In this document: one piece after another, positions 14,601 through 23,600 of the stretch
Numbering within the stretch: the stretch's first letter is position 1
Layout: each line of letters starts with the position of its first letter
Origin: Diphasiastrum complanatum
Taxonomy: Eukaryota; Streptophyta; Lycopodiopsida; Lycopodiales; Lycopodiaceae
Direction: 5' to 3'
Length of the DNA stretch: 64,000 nt
Assembly (NCBI GenBank): GCA_029204225.1
Contig: CM055109.1
Span: forward strand, 34,730,496-34,794,495
Translations under genes and position numbers: made by a program
Notes under the pieces: model-generated
Seen by the model: only the letters and a program-made list of their open reading frames with translations
Told to the model about the DNA's origin: nothing
The model's database searches: none

Positions 14601-17600
14601 TTAGATGCTTTGCTTTATTTATCTAACACTTCTGGCAACTGGTTACATACTGTTGGACGTCCTTTTTCATGTTGGGCTAGAAGAATTGCCTATGAGAAGC
14701 TCATAGGTCTTTTGTATTCCTAGGTGTCCCGCACTAGGGGTGCATGACATTCATACAATACTTGGCACCTAAAATCCTCTAAGTTGGGAAGACACATTCT
14801 ATTTCAGTAAAGTAGATACTCATCCTGAATGGAATACTATTTCCATTTGAATCCTCGAGAACTGGATCCCTCAACCACACTGGTATGCATGGGATCTAAA
14901 GACTCAGAAACCTCAATGCAAGTTGCCGTATGCTTGGACTCTTCATCCTCAATGCAAGCCGGCGTATGCTTGGATGAATCTTCCCCATGCCTAGGAAGTA
15001 GTTCAAAAGTCTATACATCTCTCTTTTGAACTCCAGAGTCCAGCCTGTAGAGAAATACGAATCAATCTTGCAATTCCCCCTCAGGATCTGCCACTGTATT
15101 GAATTTTCCTCATCTATATCTGATAGACAAATCAAATTTTTGCAATAACTCAGCCCATCGAGTTTTCCGACCTCTAAGCTAAGGCTGATTGCACAAATAT
15201 CTAAGGCTTTTATGGTCAGTCAGAATTTCAAAGCTAGCACCATACAAAAAATGCCGCCAAGTCTTAAGGGCATGAATAATTGAAAAGCACTGTATCTAGT
15301 CTGAGCGGGTTCAAGCTTCTTACTTTCAAACGCTATTGGTCGTCCGTTTTGGTTCAACACCACACCTACCGCAAAGTCACTGGCATCTGTTTTGACCACA
15401 AAAGACTGATTTGGGTCTACGACTTGCAGTATTGGCATTGTAGTCAATGCTATTTTGAGAGCATCAAAACACCCTGTTGCTCTGGCCCCCAGACGAACTC
15501 CTTTTCCTTTCCCTTAAGAAGATTTGTCATGACAACTGCAATCTGAGCATAATCCCTGACAACGTCTGTAGTATTCCGAAAGACCTGAACGTCTGAAATA
15601 TTGTTTGGTCTAGGCCAACTGAATATGGATTTGACCTTATTTGGATTCATCTTAATCCCATCCTTCGAGATGATATGGCCCAAATATGCTATTTTTTTGG
15701 TAAAAAACTCACATTTAGGTTTCTTTACCAATAGCTTATGCTTTCTGAGCAAACTGAACACCTTTCTGAGGTGAGCCAAATGCTCTTTTTTAGTTTTGTT
15801 GTAAACTAAAATATCATCTAGAAAAACTACCACAAATTTCCCTAAATATGGCCGAAGAACATTGTTCATGAGGGTCATAAAAGTCGCCGGAGCATTGGTG
15901 AGCCCAAACGGCATCACATTAAACTCATAATGACCGTGACGAGTTCTAAAAGCTATTTTCAGGACATCTTTCACCTTAATACAGACTTGATGATACCCTG
16001 AACGAAGATCTATCTTACTGAAATATCTAGCCCCATCGAGCTGATCAAACAACTCATCTACTCGAGGCATTGGGTACTTATTCTTAATTTTGAACTTACT
16101 TAATGCTCTGTAATCTACACATAAATGCATAGACCCTTTTTTCTTTTTAACTAAAAGGAAAAGTGCTGCCCAAGGGGAATTGCTTGGTTGTATTTGTCCC
16201 TTACTTAGATATTTTGTTAATTATGAGTTGGGTGCTATCCCAGGTACTAAATTAATAGCATGATCAACTTCCCTACTGGGTGGCACACCGCTAGGTAAAT
16301 CATCAAGAAAAACATCACCATACATACGTAACAGAACATCTAATTGTTTCCTTTTGTGAAAAATATTATTGGAAACAGTCATAAAAAATAAAATGCAAGT
16401 CACAAAGAAGTACCTCATGCTGATCATCCTCCATAAGCTGAACAAGATCTGAACTGCACACCAAGGGACTGTTGGGAACCCCATGCTCCCCATGTAGGTG
16501 AACTTCCCGATCGTTTTTTTGAAAGAGGGTACTATCCTGATAATTCCTTTGGAGAATGGGAAACAAGTTGTAGAGCCAATCTCTCCCTAACACTAGGTCA
16601 GTACGGTCCAGATGCATGATCTGAAAGTTCAAGTTATCCTGATAACCCTGAATCTCCAGATCTAGACTGATGACCATGGTTTTCCACACTTGCTTATCCT
16701 GACCCTTAGCCAAAGAAACTACATACCTATGTTGACTAGGTGTTTCTGGAAGTTTTAGCTTCTTGACTAGGGTGTAATTGATGAAGTTATGGGTTGCCTC
16801 TCCCTAGCATAGCAGACCTCAACTGACAATGGTGTTCATGATCTTCATGAAACACCTCTATTTTGGTAGCTGCCAAATCAGTGGGGAATCTCACAGTTTG
16901 GACTAGGCGTACTTGCTTGTTATCTTTCTTTTTATTGAACGGTCCTTTAGAACACTATGACTATGTGACCTTTACCCATGCAGACAAAAAACAACCGTTC
17001 TTGTTTAGCTTTTTCATAGTCTTCTGATTTCAATGGTTGGATTACAGCAGGGCATTTCTGAGGACCTTCATTCTGATTAGGTGTATCAAATTTTTTTCTG
17101 TTAAAAACCTTTTTCTTAAATGGGAATGTTGTCTGAGAAAGCTGCTCAAAACTAGGTTGTTTGGCCTTCCATCTGCCCACTAAATCATCATAGATTTGGG
17201 CGAACTTAATGGCTTGTTCAAGAGTAGTAGGCGAGTTTCGCTGAACTTCAACCTTGCTCATCTCAAAGTCCATGGACAAAGCCCCTAACTTTTTGATAGT
17301 CATCAACATTTTTAAGCTTAAGAATGGATTCCCTATACTGAGAGATATACTGGGTAAGGGACTTGTCCATGACTAACCTCTCCCAAGCTTTCCATGCCCT
17401 ATCAAGTTCCTTGGCAAGCAAGAACTCTCATAGGAAAGCTTCCTCGAAAGCCTTCCATGACTGGGGTATATCTACCCAGTCTCCTGAAGGTTCAGCCACC
17501 ACCTGTAGGCCATGGGACCCAGGGATAGGCTAGCTTCTAAGGCTTGCAAGTGGTCGGGGGTCTGTTTCAATGCATGAATGTTTTTCCACTTGCTAAGGAA

Positions 17601-20600
17601 GGTCTGAAGTATATCCGTGTTTTTGTCTTTTCTTCCCCATTAAAAGTTGGCGGTTTTAAATCTTTAAAGATCCTGGGGTTTGTTCTAGTATCTCCCGAAT
17701 GAGTAAGAACTGCAGGAGGTATAGGTAACTGAGAAGCACTGGGAACTGAAGCTGGATCTGGAACTAAGGTTACAACTAGCGAGACTGAAACTAGAGCTAG
17801 AGGAGTAGGAGGTACTAAGCTAGCAAACAGACTTTTAAGTTCAACAAATGATTTATCCTGTTTAGTTTGCATGTTGTGTAGTGTCTATTTTAAATTTGTT
17901 ACTTCCGTCTGTAATTTCTCATATTGTTCTTTAGAAACAAATTCGACTATGTTAAACATCTCATAGTCCTCATCTACATCCCTTGTTGTCTTTTCTGCCT
18001 GGAAACGAATGGCCTCTTCCTCGAGCTCGTCTATGGCTTTCATTGGGGAAATAGGAGTTTCCTCGGGAGTCGTCATGTCAGAGTCCGAAGACGAAAGCGG
18101 AACTGAAAACAAACAGAAAGAAAAAGAAAGAGTAAGGACTTAGCTCTGATTGGAGCCCACTCGTCAATTGAATTGCAAGAGTATCCCCTCAGCCTTCGAC
18201 TGGTTGTGAATTTAGAACTTCGATCTTTCGCTTCGGCCTGCCGGAGCTTCGAACCGCATGCAACCTATTGCTCACTGGAAAACGACAGTGCACGCACGAA
18301 AAAATTGCCACCATTTGAGGCCCAAAGTTGCACTAAAAGGTGCGCTGAAACTGCTGCCACAGAAGTTGCTGAAAATTCAGCGAGAAAATCAGTATTGCAT
18401 GTGCTGGAAAAATGCTCAGAACAGCGCCCAAAAACCCAGAATGGAGGCAGCTGGAAAAGGCTCCTAAACTTTGCTCAAAACAACTGATATAATCCTGGAA
18501 ACCAGTGCTGGACAGGGCTGAAGTAAGCACTAAAGGTGTGCTGGACCCTGCTAGAAGTGCAATGGGGATCGGGCTGGAATACACACTGGATTTGCAGTTG
18601 AAAGCCCAAACCACTTCTGAAAGTGCTACATTCTTGCCAATATGCGCAGAAATCTTATTGCCAGAACAGCATGTTCTGATGATGAGGAGGAGTGCTGGTG
18701 GGGCTGGTAGAAATGCGCCTAATCTGATTATTGGAAAGCGCTGGAAAACCCCTCTCTGAATGCGCTGGAAAATCCATGAATCTGCTCGCTGGAATACCAA
18801 GGCGATACTGCGCTGATTTGCAGCCGAAAACATGCACAAACAAGTGTAGAATAACCTGCAAAGAAAGGCTAGAAAGTGATCTGAAGGTGCCCAACAGTGA
18901 TGGAGACAAATGCACCTCTCTTCCCTCTAAAATCGCTGACAAAATCTCCTCCCAAAGGACGCTGTAGGAGGCTGGAAAAACTAATCCTCCTCTCTCTGAT
19001 CGCCAAAATAGCCTACTCTCATACCAATGTTAGGAACAGCATAACCATGTAGAAGGTAAAGCTAGTTTGATCCACCCAGCCAATGCACTCTCTTATAGAA
19101 TGCCCCTCCTAGCCCAGCGTGAGTTTGCATGGATGTGGTAGGTGGTAGTTGCTGCTGACACCCACTGTTCATGCTACATCCATGGGTTACTGATGCATGA
19201 GGGGTCCCAGTCCATTACTGAAGGACTGCATGGCCCCCTACTGTCGTGCATGCGTCTGCATGGGCATTATTGGCCCTCATACCTACTGCACGGTATGCAT
19301 GCATGCCTCTGACTCATACTGTCCTCTGCCTCCGGTAGTTAGCTGCACCTAGAAGTACTATTGGGTTGGTACTATTACGGTCTCATAACAGGCTTCTTTG
19401 CACTCCTTATCTAAACATGGACTATGTAGAAAGTGTCGTTTCTTGTTTTTTTTTCCTTATACATCATGTGTTTAGAATCTTTCACAAGTAACATCAATCA
19501 AGTTAGTAGACAAGAAAGATGCCATTCCACCATCCATCCAACATGTTCTCATTACAAGAACCTAGTTGTTGCCAACAAGCATCTGCCTTCTCCCTAACAC
19601 TATGCTCAATGAAGTAGAAAGCTTCGCTGCCCAATGAATCCATTCCTAACACGACCATCATCATAAAAATGAAAGACCTCTGCAAGAATCCCAAACTCAT
19701 CTATGCTCAATTCCATATACCCACATACGTACTAAGACTCTAATCTATGAATGTCGACCTGCACCCAATGGAATCAAAATCGTATACTTATGAAATCTAA
19801 TATCAAAATACACTTATCTAAAAAGGCACCACCGCCTACAACCTTCTTTTATAGCTGTATGCCAAACATGATATGCATTTCCCAAATCTTTTTGGATAGG
19901 AAACACATTTCGTAGCATGCCTCGTTTCCCCAAACCTGGGAAACCCCCAATTAGAAATCATATTTTCTAGTAACATGATAATTCATACTAAGATGTTCAA
20001 GTAGATGTTATGTAACATATCAGTTGATCCCTTTCATATGCAATAATACATAGATCTAAGCATGTGCATTTGAATATCTACATAGCATAGTTGCACTTAC
20101 GAGTCGTGATTCGTGAATCGCAAAAAAAAAATTGTAAATACACTCAATAGGGGTATCAGTAGAAAGAGATTAAGAGTAAATGCGTCTCCGGTTTAACTGT
20201 GTACTATAATATACTGAATTGAACCTATAATATATTGAAATATACTCAAATCGGACCTATAATATATGTTTTTTGTAGTTTCAGGTTCAATTTCAGTATA
20301 TTATAGGTCCAATTTTAGTACATTTCATGTCCCAAAAAAATCTGGGTGAAACCAAAAATAAATAAATTTGCGATTCACTGCAACTATGCTACATAGATAT
20401 ACATCCAAATAAACATAAGTACACACAATCACACACGCAAATGTCTACATCATAATTACCAACAAACACATTTGTATTGACTTGAAAACACGCAAATATG
20501 TTTGCTCCAATGTGTTTCAAACATGTGTGCATTGCCCCCAATTTTGCAACTACAACTAACATTTACGTGGTTTGCACACATCTCTGATGTGAGGTATAAT

Positions 20601-20650
20601 CATATCTTTAACTGATAAGTTAATGAGCTTTTTGTCTCCACTTCAGATAC

Positions 20651-20681
<31 letters not shown>

Positions 20682-21797
20682 AGTAATAGATCTTTCTTTT
20701 TTTATTCAAATGGAGTCTAATAACCACACATAAATCTTCCACATGCCAAATTGTTTATATATAGATGTTACATGTATGATAATACCTGACATAACAAAGA
20801 GGACGTGAACTGCGATCTTCCACCCTATGGAGGCCAAGCACAAAGTCTTAGACCATCAAATTCCTTATGCATAGCATGGACCAAATGTTGTGACATCCCT
20901 ACTCCTATGCATAAACCAAATGTTGTGACATCCCTACTCACGTCATTAGTGCCCTAGAGTAGGTGCAGGCCACATGCACAAACATATGTCCACATCAGCT
21001 TTCATGCATTTGTGCCGAGGTGAATGGCAGATTTAGTCATAATAAAGGATAGCACCAAAGAGCAAAGGCAAACGAATGGTTACCTCTGTAACAACCACCT
21101 TGCTAATGTCATTACCATGATGTACCGACTTTACGGTCAGTTTGCTAATGTCATCATCATGGTGATTATGCTTCTTGGTATTTCTTCAATTGCTTCTTGA
21201 TATCATCATGGTGATTATGGCTCAACAACAAATCTACTTAGAAAATAATCAGCAAATTCTAAGAAAAACTTATGTCCTTATTACACAGTGGAACCGCCGG
21301 CTTTTAGCCCGTTCTGAGGCAGTTGGGTAGCCAGCGGCGTTCCAATAGACCAAGGGTTGGGTGATGGGAAGAAGAAAGATACCAGGTGGCTCATGAGAAG
21401 CTGAGGACTCGGGCAAGATTGCGGTAGTATGAGTGGGCGCAGAACCCAGCTGTTGCTGCGCAATTGCTGCTGCACGCTCTCTTTTGGAAACATATCTACT
21501 CCCAGGAGCTATCCCAGCTGCTGCGGCTGATGCGGGGTCTGGATACTGTTGGTGCGGGATTTGAAGCTCCTGTGAATGCCACCCAAAATCTTTGGGTTTT
21601 GGCAACGATTGAGAAGCTGTGGCAGGCAACGGAAAGAAAGAAAATTCCACAACCCTCAACCTCTTTGCAGCAGACTCCAACCTCCCCTCTCGGTTTTTGG
21701 GCAAGCACCAATTACCTTCTTCTTCTTCTTCTTCCTTTTTGGGTTCTTCATCATCTTCATCAGAATGTGAGGCATATGCAGAGAGCAGAGACTCCAT
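2095..21797 (-). CDS. WDR25: WDR25-like WD40-repeat protein, four exons
   Basis: Joined exons 21797-21285, 10392-10236, 7558-7089 and 2466-2095 give about 503 aa with phases 0, 1 and 0 at the three junctions and GT/AG borders throughout. The first 170 residues are non-repeat: an acidic run (DEDDEEPKKEEEEEE) and a conserved-looking SRYVSKRERAAA motif. The rest is a WD40 propeller, with blades seen at GHDKGVNCVRWSP, LLASAGMDHVACIWKLW, FLSGGSKGALRLWDIRSGK, SADGCLFFYS and SCSWDGSVCVYD. The C-terminal SADG..YS..HPVL..SV.A.CSW pattern fits the WDR25 branch better than its relative CDC40/PRP17, a splicing factor. WDR25 is poorly characterised; a scaffold role is inferred from the fold only. ATG 21797 was chosen because MESLLSAYASHSDE looks like a true start; an in-frame upstream ATG at 21845 would add 16 residues. 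No stop or frameshift interrupts the exons, so the gene looks maintained despite three long introns. Confidence 0.85.
2619..2670. repeat. (GA)n microsatellite in intron 3
   Basis: About 52 bp of GA dinucleotide roughly 150 bp into intron 3 counted from its 3' end. It reads as CT repeats in the transcript, upstream of the branch and acceptor region. Confidence 0.95.
6290..6867. repeat. Palindrome-rich insert with GTTCCTnAGGAAC motifs
   Basis: This 578-bp block has many copies of the half-site GTTCCT or its complement, several paired as palindromes: GTTCCTAGGAAC near 6294, GTTCCTTAGG near 6344, CCTAAGGAAC near 6587, GTTCCTTAGGAAC near 6822. It is flanked by the 12-bp direct repeat TATGCATTTTGC (6278-6289 and 6868-6879), which could be a target-site duplication. 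No coding capacity seen. It may be an unclassified non-autonomous element; the class is not established. Confidence 0.5.
7089..7558 (-). CDS. WDR25: WDR25-like exon 3
   Basis: Acceptor GGTACAG at 7559 and donor CAG|GTTACT at 7088. The 470 nt complete the split glycine codon from exon 2 and continue as SLLASAGMDHVACIWKLW through to DKTIVIWDYYNQ. It holds about four WD40 blades, including QFHPFETDLFLSGG and LRLWDIRSGK. The exon ends in phase 0. Confidence 0.87.
7559..10235 (-). other. WDR25-like intron 2, about 2.7 kb
   Basis: Donor ATG|GTTTGT at 10235 and acceptor TTTGGTACAG at 7559. AT-rich, with only short spurious open frames. I recognise no transposon protein, RNA gene or long repeat in it. 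Confidence 0.75.
10236..10392 (-). CDS. WDR25: WDR25-like exon 2
   Basis: A 157-nt exon bounded by acceptor GTTTTCAG (ends 10393) and donor ATG|GTTTGT (10235). It encodes GILDMNLPIHIQKRLDKARD and then the first blade, RLRGHDKGVNCVRWSPTHG. It begins in phase 0 after exon 1 and ends after one base of a glycine codon completed in exon 3. An alternative acceptor 8 nt upstream (ATCAAG) would shift the frame relative to exon 1. Confidence 0.78.
10968..11132. repeat. Foldback (MITE-like) element in intron 1
   Basis: A 165-bp block whose ends are imperfect inverted repeats: left CTAGTTTTACATCCCTGACT, right (reverse complement) CTAGATTTTGGATGTCCCCT followed by GACTAACT. The centre has several GTTAG/CTAAC words. 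No clear target duplication and no coding capacity. Probably a short non-autonomous DNA element, class unassigned. Confidence 0.5.
11400..13117 (-). pseudogene. LINE reverse transcriptase relic (3' part)
   Basis: In one minus-strand frame near 12270-12430 a decayed protein reads GKKVMAKLYEPLG and then CALSPTLFGTYIDKLQEW. The latter matches the non-LTR reverse transcriptase block usually written QGCPLSPTLFGLYIDKLE. Flanking frames give further broken LINE-like protein down to about 11400. Many stops and frameshifts are present, so it is old. The chromovirus at 13118-19390 splits it, and the upstream part resumes at 19391. It lies antisense to the + strand and co-oriented with the host gene, inside intron 1. 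The outer limits are approximate. Confidence 0.6.
13118..13471 (-). repeat. Chromovirus 3' LTR
   Basis: 354-bp copy aligned with 19028-19390. It lacks a ~25-bp segment (CTCTTATAGAATGCCCCTCC and neighbours) present in the other LTR. Ends are TGTTAG and CGTAACA. Confidence 0.88.
13472..13490 (-). other. Chromovirus polypurine tract
   Basis: On the minus strand the bases just before the 3' LTR read TTAAGG followed by an unbroken run of G and then AG, the expected primer for plus-strand DNA synthesis. Confidence 0.75.
13515..13690 (-). pseudogene. Chromodomain relic of the chromovirus integrase
   Basis: In the minus-strand frame ending just before the PPT, the translation reads PHEPESIL, then QTRHTLCQEYLIKWKD, a stop, then further weakly similar residues. 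Plant chromovirus chromodomains typically read R..QTR...EYLIKWK..P.E.ATWE, so the first half is recognisable. A 32-bp tandem duplication at about 13628-13691 repeats the PHEPES segment and breaks the frame from the upstream NTKVHPVFHVSQL segment of the integrase. Confidence 0.65.
13740..14700 (-). pseudogene. Chromovirus integrase, decayed
   Basis: Recognisable minus-strand segments: DRLIKMAHFIPTKTT and DIVNDRDTKFDGGFW from the catalytic core, DGQTKRVNQVLEDML where the third catalytic residue is expected, LPILEFSYNSTKHSATG, and a C-terminal part with HAKHSIKQAHDRAKRYADPH, PGEKVFLRVP and KLSPRYCGPFTI (GPF module). The motif DGQTERVN reads DGQTKRVN, so the catalytic glutamate is a lysine. Several stops and frameshifts; not functional. 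Confidence 0.82.
15145..16713 (-). pseudogene. Chromovirus protease-RT-RNase H, decayed
   Basis: A protease tail and linker (HLDRTDLVLGRDWLYN) are followed by reverse transcriptase: HLCVDYRALSKFKIKNKYPM, LFDQLDGARYFSKIDLRSGY, MPFGLTNAPATFMTLMNN, VVVFLDDILVYNKT (catalytic LDD) and KKIAYLGHIISKDGI. RNase H follows with FVVKTDASDFAVGVVLNQ and AFESKKLEPAQTRYS. The RT segment at 15450-16130 is open for 226 aa; the flanks are frameshifted. Confidence 0.88.
16940..18112 (-). pseudogene. Chromovirus gag, decayed
   Basis: Begins at ATG 18112 with a Ser/Thr/Glu-rich segment, then a short coiled-coil-like stretch (EQYEKLQTEVTNLK), a stop, FKDLKPPTFNGEE typical of plant gypsy gag, and LEQAIKFAQIYDDL. 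The zinc knuckle expected near 16965 has lost cysteines: it reads FFVCMGKGHIVIVF where a C..C....H....C pattern is usual. Broken by stops and frameshifts. Confidence 0.72.
19015..19026 (-). other. Chromovirus primer-binding site (tRNA-iMet)
   Basis: One base inside the 5' LTR the minus strand reads TGGTATGAGAGT, one mismatch from TGGTATCAGAGC in the first ten positions, the complement of the 3' end of initiator tRNA-Met. Confidence 0.8.
19028..19390 (-). repeat. Chromovirus 5' LTR
   Basis: 363-bp copy, TGTTAGG to CATAACA in plus orientation, aligned over its length with 13118-13471. Its minus-strand orientation matches the host gene's transcription, so LTR promoter or poly(A) signals would act in sense within intron 1 (inference). 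Confidence 0.88.
19391..19740 (-). pseudogene. LINE relic, upstream part, split by the chromovirus
   Basis: The minus-strand sequence ending CAAAGAAGCC at 19391 continues after the 5-bp target duplication as TTGAAGAGCAAAG at about 13113, so both pieces belonged to one pre-existing sequence. Only very broken protein is readable here; assignment to the LINE rests on continuity with the recognisable RT block at 12.3 kb. Confidence 0.45.
19741..21284 (-). other. 5' part of WDR25-like intron 1
   Basis: AT-rich intron sequence with the hAT-type MITE at 20086-20388, an AT/GA microsatellite near 20651-20681 and two short local duplications (ACCAAATGTTGTGACATCCC twice near 20882-20939, and an ATCATCATGGTGATTATG unit near 21151-21218). 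The donor GTAATA is at 21284. No gene seen. Confidence 0.7.
20086..20388. mobile_element. hAT-type MITE in intron 1
   Basis: A 303-bp element with perfect terminal inverted repeats CATAGTTGCA / TGCAACTATG. Past a 17-nt interruption on the left arm the inverted repeat continues through TGAATCGCAAA. The flanks carry a perfect 8-bp duplication CTACATAG (20078-20085 and 20389-20396). Eight-bp duplications are the hallmark of hAT transposition. Internal AT-rich inverted repeats (CCTATAATATATTGAA against TTCAGTATATTATAGG) suggest a full foldback. It has no transposase, so it is non-autonomous. Confidence 0.82.
21285..21797 (-). CDS. WDR25: WDR25-like exon 1 (start exon)
   Basis: 171 codons from ATG 21797 (MESLLSAYASHSDEDDEEPK) to donor CACTGT|GTAATA at 21284. 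The protein is acidic at first, then basic (SAAKRLRVVEFSFFPLP) and then Ala/Gln-rich with SRYVSKRERAAAIAQQQ. No WD40 blade is present, as expected for the N-terminal region of WDR25. The last ~25 residues are less certain because no other good donor is nearby for comparison. Confidence 0.8.
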
Positions 21798-21927
21798 CGC
21801 CCACCTGAGAATGCTCACTTCTCCTTTTGCCAAATATTCCACCAAGTTCCAACTACTAGAATCAAACTTATTACATACATGTGGGACTTGTTAAGAGGCA
21901 AAAATGGGAGAACACCCTTGGTGCATT

Positions 21928-21935
21928 TATTTATA
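21928..21935 (-). promoter_or_regulatory. TATA box of the WDR25-like gene
   Basis: The minus strand reads CCTTATAAATAAATG; TATAAATA is a canonical plant TATA box, 131 bp upstream of ATG 21797. A transcription start near 21900 would give a ~100-nt 5' UTR. A second AT-run (CTATATATC) lies near 21970. Position only; no direct evidence of use. Confidence 0.5.
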
Positions 21936-22124
21936 AGGAAAAAGTAGTAGGTGCATTGATGAAAAAGATATATAGACCCTCGAGAGAAAGTTTATACCAA
22001 AGTAAGCTTAAACAAGAACGAAGCTTTCAGTAAAGTTAAGATTAATCCAGATCCTGGCATTAAAATTAAAAGTGCATAAACTATGATGATGTCAGTGGGA
22101 ATCTGCCAACTGACTACAGCAAAT

Positions 22125-23031
22125 TAGAAAAGTGAAGAGGTGGTGAGTCGGCTAATGAAGAGAGATGAGATGTAGCAGACCCAGCCACCGTCGCCCGTTG
22201 CAGAATTGATAGGGCCTGAGCACATTCCAGGGCAATGGAAATACGTTGTTTGAAAGAAGCCACGAGAATAAAACCAAGAATACCTTGACGCTCTGCCGCC
22301 TGATGAGAACGATTGCCAGGGGAAGGAAAGCATCAGTGGGGTGCCTGTCGGAGCAGTTTTTTTTCCTTCTCTTGTGTTGCCACGCCTGCCGCTTCCCCTG
22401 GTGTGAAGGCAGAGCGAGGCAATAGGTCACCACGCGTGGGATCAGCAACAACGACATTTGCCAAAGTACGAAGCCCATCACGAGAGAGGACAATGTCAAC
22501 ACGCCTGCGGGAAGAGTGGGATGCGGAAGAAGGAAGGACATGAGACTGCTCTCTGAGGACATGGAATCCTCCATCTCTGGCTATAGTGGGCGCTGCATCT
22601 CTGACAACATCATGCGTAGCTGTGCGCTCACTCCCAGAAGGACAACGGAGGAGGTGGATAGCAAGAGCATCAATAGGGTGACCACAAACACACCTGGAGA
22701 GACCCAAGACCGATGGATGAGGTAGCCCCAAGCGAAGACGAAGAGCAGTGGTGAAGATGGCCGAAGACAACCGAAAGGAAGGAATAACAGGTCGAGCTGA
22801 CAGCCAAGCCCCCGCACCAGGACCCGCACAAGAAAGAAGCTGAGCTCGATGCAACGCCGAAGGAGCCTCAGAGAGCATGCTGGAAAGGGTTTGCTTGTAC
22901 ACACGCTCCAAGAGGGTCTCTTGCAGGTGATCTGAGCTGAAAGTGAGGAATTGCTCAAAAGGAGGAAGACAAGCTTGGGCAAAAATAGATACAAACTTTG
23001 AAATTAATAGATGAAATGTTAATTTCAACAA
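22125..23031 (-). pseudogene. Non-LTR-retroelement CCHC/nuclease-like C-terminal ORF
   Basis: Open for 232 aa (23031-22333), then continuing after a frameshift as DRHPTDAFLPLAI and SFKQRISIALECAQALSIL to about 22125. Order: ERVYKQTLSSML, QLLSCAGPGAGAWLSARPVI, a CVCGHPIDALAIHLLRC zinc-binding-like motif (C-X-C-X8-H-X3-C), THDVVRD, GFHVLREQSHVLP, RRRVDIVLSRDG and VVVADPT. CCHC followed by a conserved R..D block resembles the C-terminal restriction-like nuclease region of some non-LTR retrotransposons. I have seen this type of sequence in plant genomes but cannot fix the clade, and no reverse transcriptase is visible upstream. It is clearly GC-richer than its surroundings. Confidence 0.6.
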
Positions 23032-23084
23032 TTGGCCACTAAGATCGATTTTTTGGGAGCAATAAGTTGTTAAATTATTAGTGA

Positions 23085-23600
23085 TTCACCATCTGATGCA
23101 GTTCGGGCTCGTCTTCTTTCATGTGCTAATCTGGGTGTAGGGAGCTTGGTTGGTTGGTTGCACGTCCTGTTCTACCGCTTTGTGACTTTTTATGGATTTG
23201 CTTATTACAGCTCTCTGTACTAGATTGGGACTTCCACATCTCATATTGTTGATAGGGCTTACTATGTGTTGGCCATGCATTTGATTCTCTTGGTACTCAT
23301 CTTATGTGGCGCCCTTTTGGTGGAGATTATAATATGTCACATGATTCTGTTCGTGATGTTCTTGCTTCTATTGCTCATGATAGCGGTCTTCATGTTGTTC
23401 AAGAGCGGACACACATTTTGCCAAGGTCCAATTCACAATCATCTCATCAAAGTGTAAACCTCATTCTTTCATGTGAGAGAATTCACGCTCTTGGAGATGA
23501 TGTTATTGTTAAGCCTTCTCAACAAGACCATGTTCGTCACTCTTCCACCTTGCCAAGGGCTACTAAGTCTCAAGCAACTCAAGAAAAACAGTGAGATTGT
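23085..23600 (+). pseudogene. Second, inverted and decayed copy of the CCHC/nuclease-like ORF
   Basis: Plus-strand protein in two frames: RARLLSCANLGVG, RPVLPLCDFLWI, CVGHAFDSLGTHLMWR, then NMSHDSVRDVLASIAHDSGL, HVVQERTHILPRSNSQSS, VNLILSCERIHALGDDVIV and TKSQATQEK. It aligns segment by segment with the minus-strand copy at 22333-22960 (LLSCAGPGAGAWL, RPVIPSF, HDVVRD, LREQSHVLP, VDIVLSRDG, GVATQEKE). The CCHC cysteines are partly lost and stops are present. It faces away from the other copy, so the pair is inverted. Confidence 0.6.

Larger units (their letters stand above)
13118..19390 (-). mobile_element. Ty3/gypsy chromovirus nested in a LINE in intron 1
   Basis: An LTR retrotransposon with 354-bp and 363-bp terminal repeats beginning TGTTA and ending TAACA. 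Flanking sequence is AGCTT on the left and GGCTT on the right, a 5-bp target duplication with one mismatch. The 5' LTR is at the right end. A primer-binding site near-complementary to tRNA-iMet follows it, and a purine tract precedes the 3' LTR. Order on the minus strand is gag, protease, reverse transcriptase, RNase H, integrase and a chromodomain relic, which places it among plant chromoviruses. All domains carry stops and frameshifts. LTR divergence is about 7-8% by eye, so it is clearly older than the copia at 26161-32831. Confidence 0.88.

Noticed and set aside
18173-18967. Several overlapping ORFs on both strands
   Set aside because: They lie in the chromovirus leader between PBS and gag, conflict with one another, and show no domain.
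21464-21894. Plus-strand frames rich in Ser/Phe
   Set aside because: Antisense shadows of WDR25-like exon 1.
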